A DNA stretch of 6,372 bases from Candidatus Hydrogenedentota bacterium (GTDB lineage: Bacteria; Hydrogenedentota; Hydrogenedentia; Hydrogenedentales; CAITNO01), in contig SKQZ01000313.1 in the NCBI GenBank assembly GCA_007118765.1, positions 1-6,372 on the forward strand, given 5' to 3'. This document shows positions 6,254 through 6,372 of this stretch, one piece after another. Made by a program: the position numbers and the translations under genes. Position 1 is the stretch's first letter. Each line of letters begins with the position of its first letter. The notes under the pieces are model-generated. The model worked only from the letters and a program-made list of their open reading frames with translations. It was not told the origin of the DNA and searched no databases.

Positions 6254-6372
6254 TAGCCCGGATATTTCATCAGGTTTCGTCGTGAGCCTGTGAAGATTGC
6301 GCCAGAGCAGGTGTTTTGCGCAGGCCGCCGGCTGACAGCGTGTTAGTACACGTCGAAGTCGGCGGGCAAGCA
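6254..6372 (+). mobile_element. Possible left end of an insertion sequence running out of the window
   Basis: TAGCCCGGATATTTCATC at 6254-6271 reminds me of terminal repeats seen at the ends of IS1380-like elements, and the following 100 bases have no gene, as would a leader ahead of a transposase. This rests on memory of the motif only. The opposite end, the target duplication and any transposase would lie beyond 6372, so nothing in the window confirms it. Confidence 0.22.
6328..6365 (+). other. Strong imperfect hairpin near the window edge
   Basis: The inner stem is CGTGT (6339-6343) with ACACG (6348-6352) around loop TAGT. The outer stem is GCTGAC (6331-6336) with GTCGGC (6358-6363), including one T-G pair; CC (6328-6329) and GG (6364-6365) can extend it past a bulged G. 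The two stems are joined by an asymmetric internal loop (AG against TCGAA). It would fold well as RNA or single-stranded DNA. No T run follows inside the window, so it is not an obvious terminator. Its role is unknown. Confidence 0.4.

Larger units (their letters stand above)
6051..6372. other. Gene-free right end of the window
   Basis: These 322 bases contain no frame that looks like a gene on either strand. The 79-codon frame at 5950-6189 mostly overlaps the kinase and has shadow composition. Visible items are a weak hairpin with a T run, a 10-bp palindrome, an insertion-element-like sequence near 6254 and a strong hairpin near the edge (separate entries). A gene or element starting just beyond 6372 is possible. 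Confidence 0.6.

Overview
The window holds four complete genes, all on the + strand, in chromosome-like bacterial sequence of moderately high GC. Shine-Dalgarno sites, a sigma70-type TATAAT box, a tRNA queuosine gene and a hybrid histidine kinase show that it is bacterial. Nothing identifies the phylum. The style (orphan multi-PAS hybrid kinase, acidic Pro-rich membrane protein) would suit an environmental Gram-negative lineage, but that is a guess.

Left block, about 69-3078: a promoter-like TATAAT box precedes an uncharacterised multi-pass membrane protein with a disordered acidic/proline-rich C-terminal tail (115-1209). After 64 nt comes a class I SAM-dependent methyltransferase (1274-2059), which overlaps queA (2056-3078) by an ATGA junction. 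The three genes look like one transcription unit. The methyltransferase and queA are almost certainly translationally coupled. QueA makes epoxyqueuosine in tRNA. What the methyltransferase modifies, and whether it has any link to queuosine, cannot be read from the sequence.

Middle spacer, 3079-3434: a 356-bp gene-free stretch. It carries two candidate promoters and, around the second, four copies in mixed orientation of a nonamer related to TTGGATGTT within 62 bp. One copy overlaps the proposed -10 box. This could be an operator array or a set of competing RNA hairpins, and it is the most interesting unexplained signal in the window.

Right block, 3435-6050: an 871-residue membrane-anchored hybrid sensor kinase (membrane segments, three PAS domains, HisKA, HATPase_c, receiver). 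All catalytic motifs are intact. No partner regulator or output gene lies in the window.

Right end, 6051-6372: no convincing gene. It contains a weak terminator-like hairpin, a short palindrome, a sequence resembling the end of an insertion element near 6254, and a strong imperfect hairpin near the window edge. I found no rRNA, tRNA or CRISPR array. No clearly undescribed system is evident; the best leads are the repeat cluster upstream of the kinase and the uncharacterised membrane protein.
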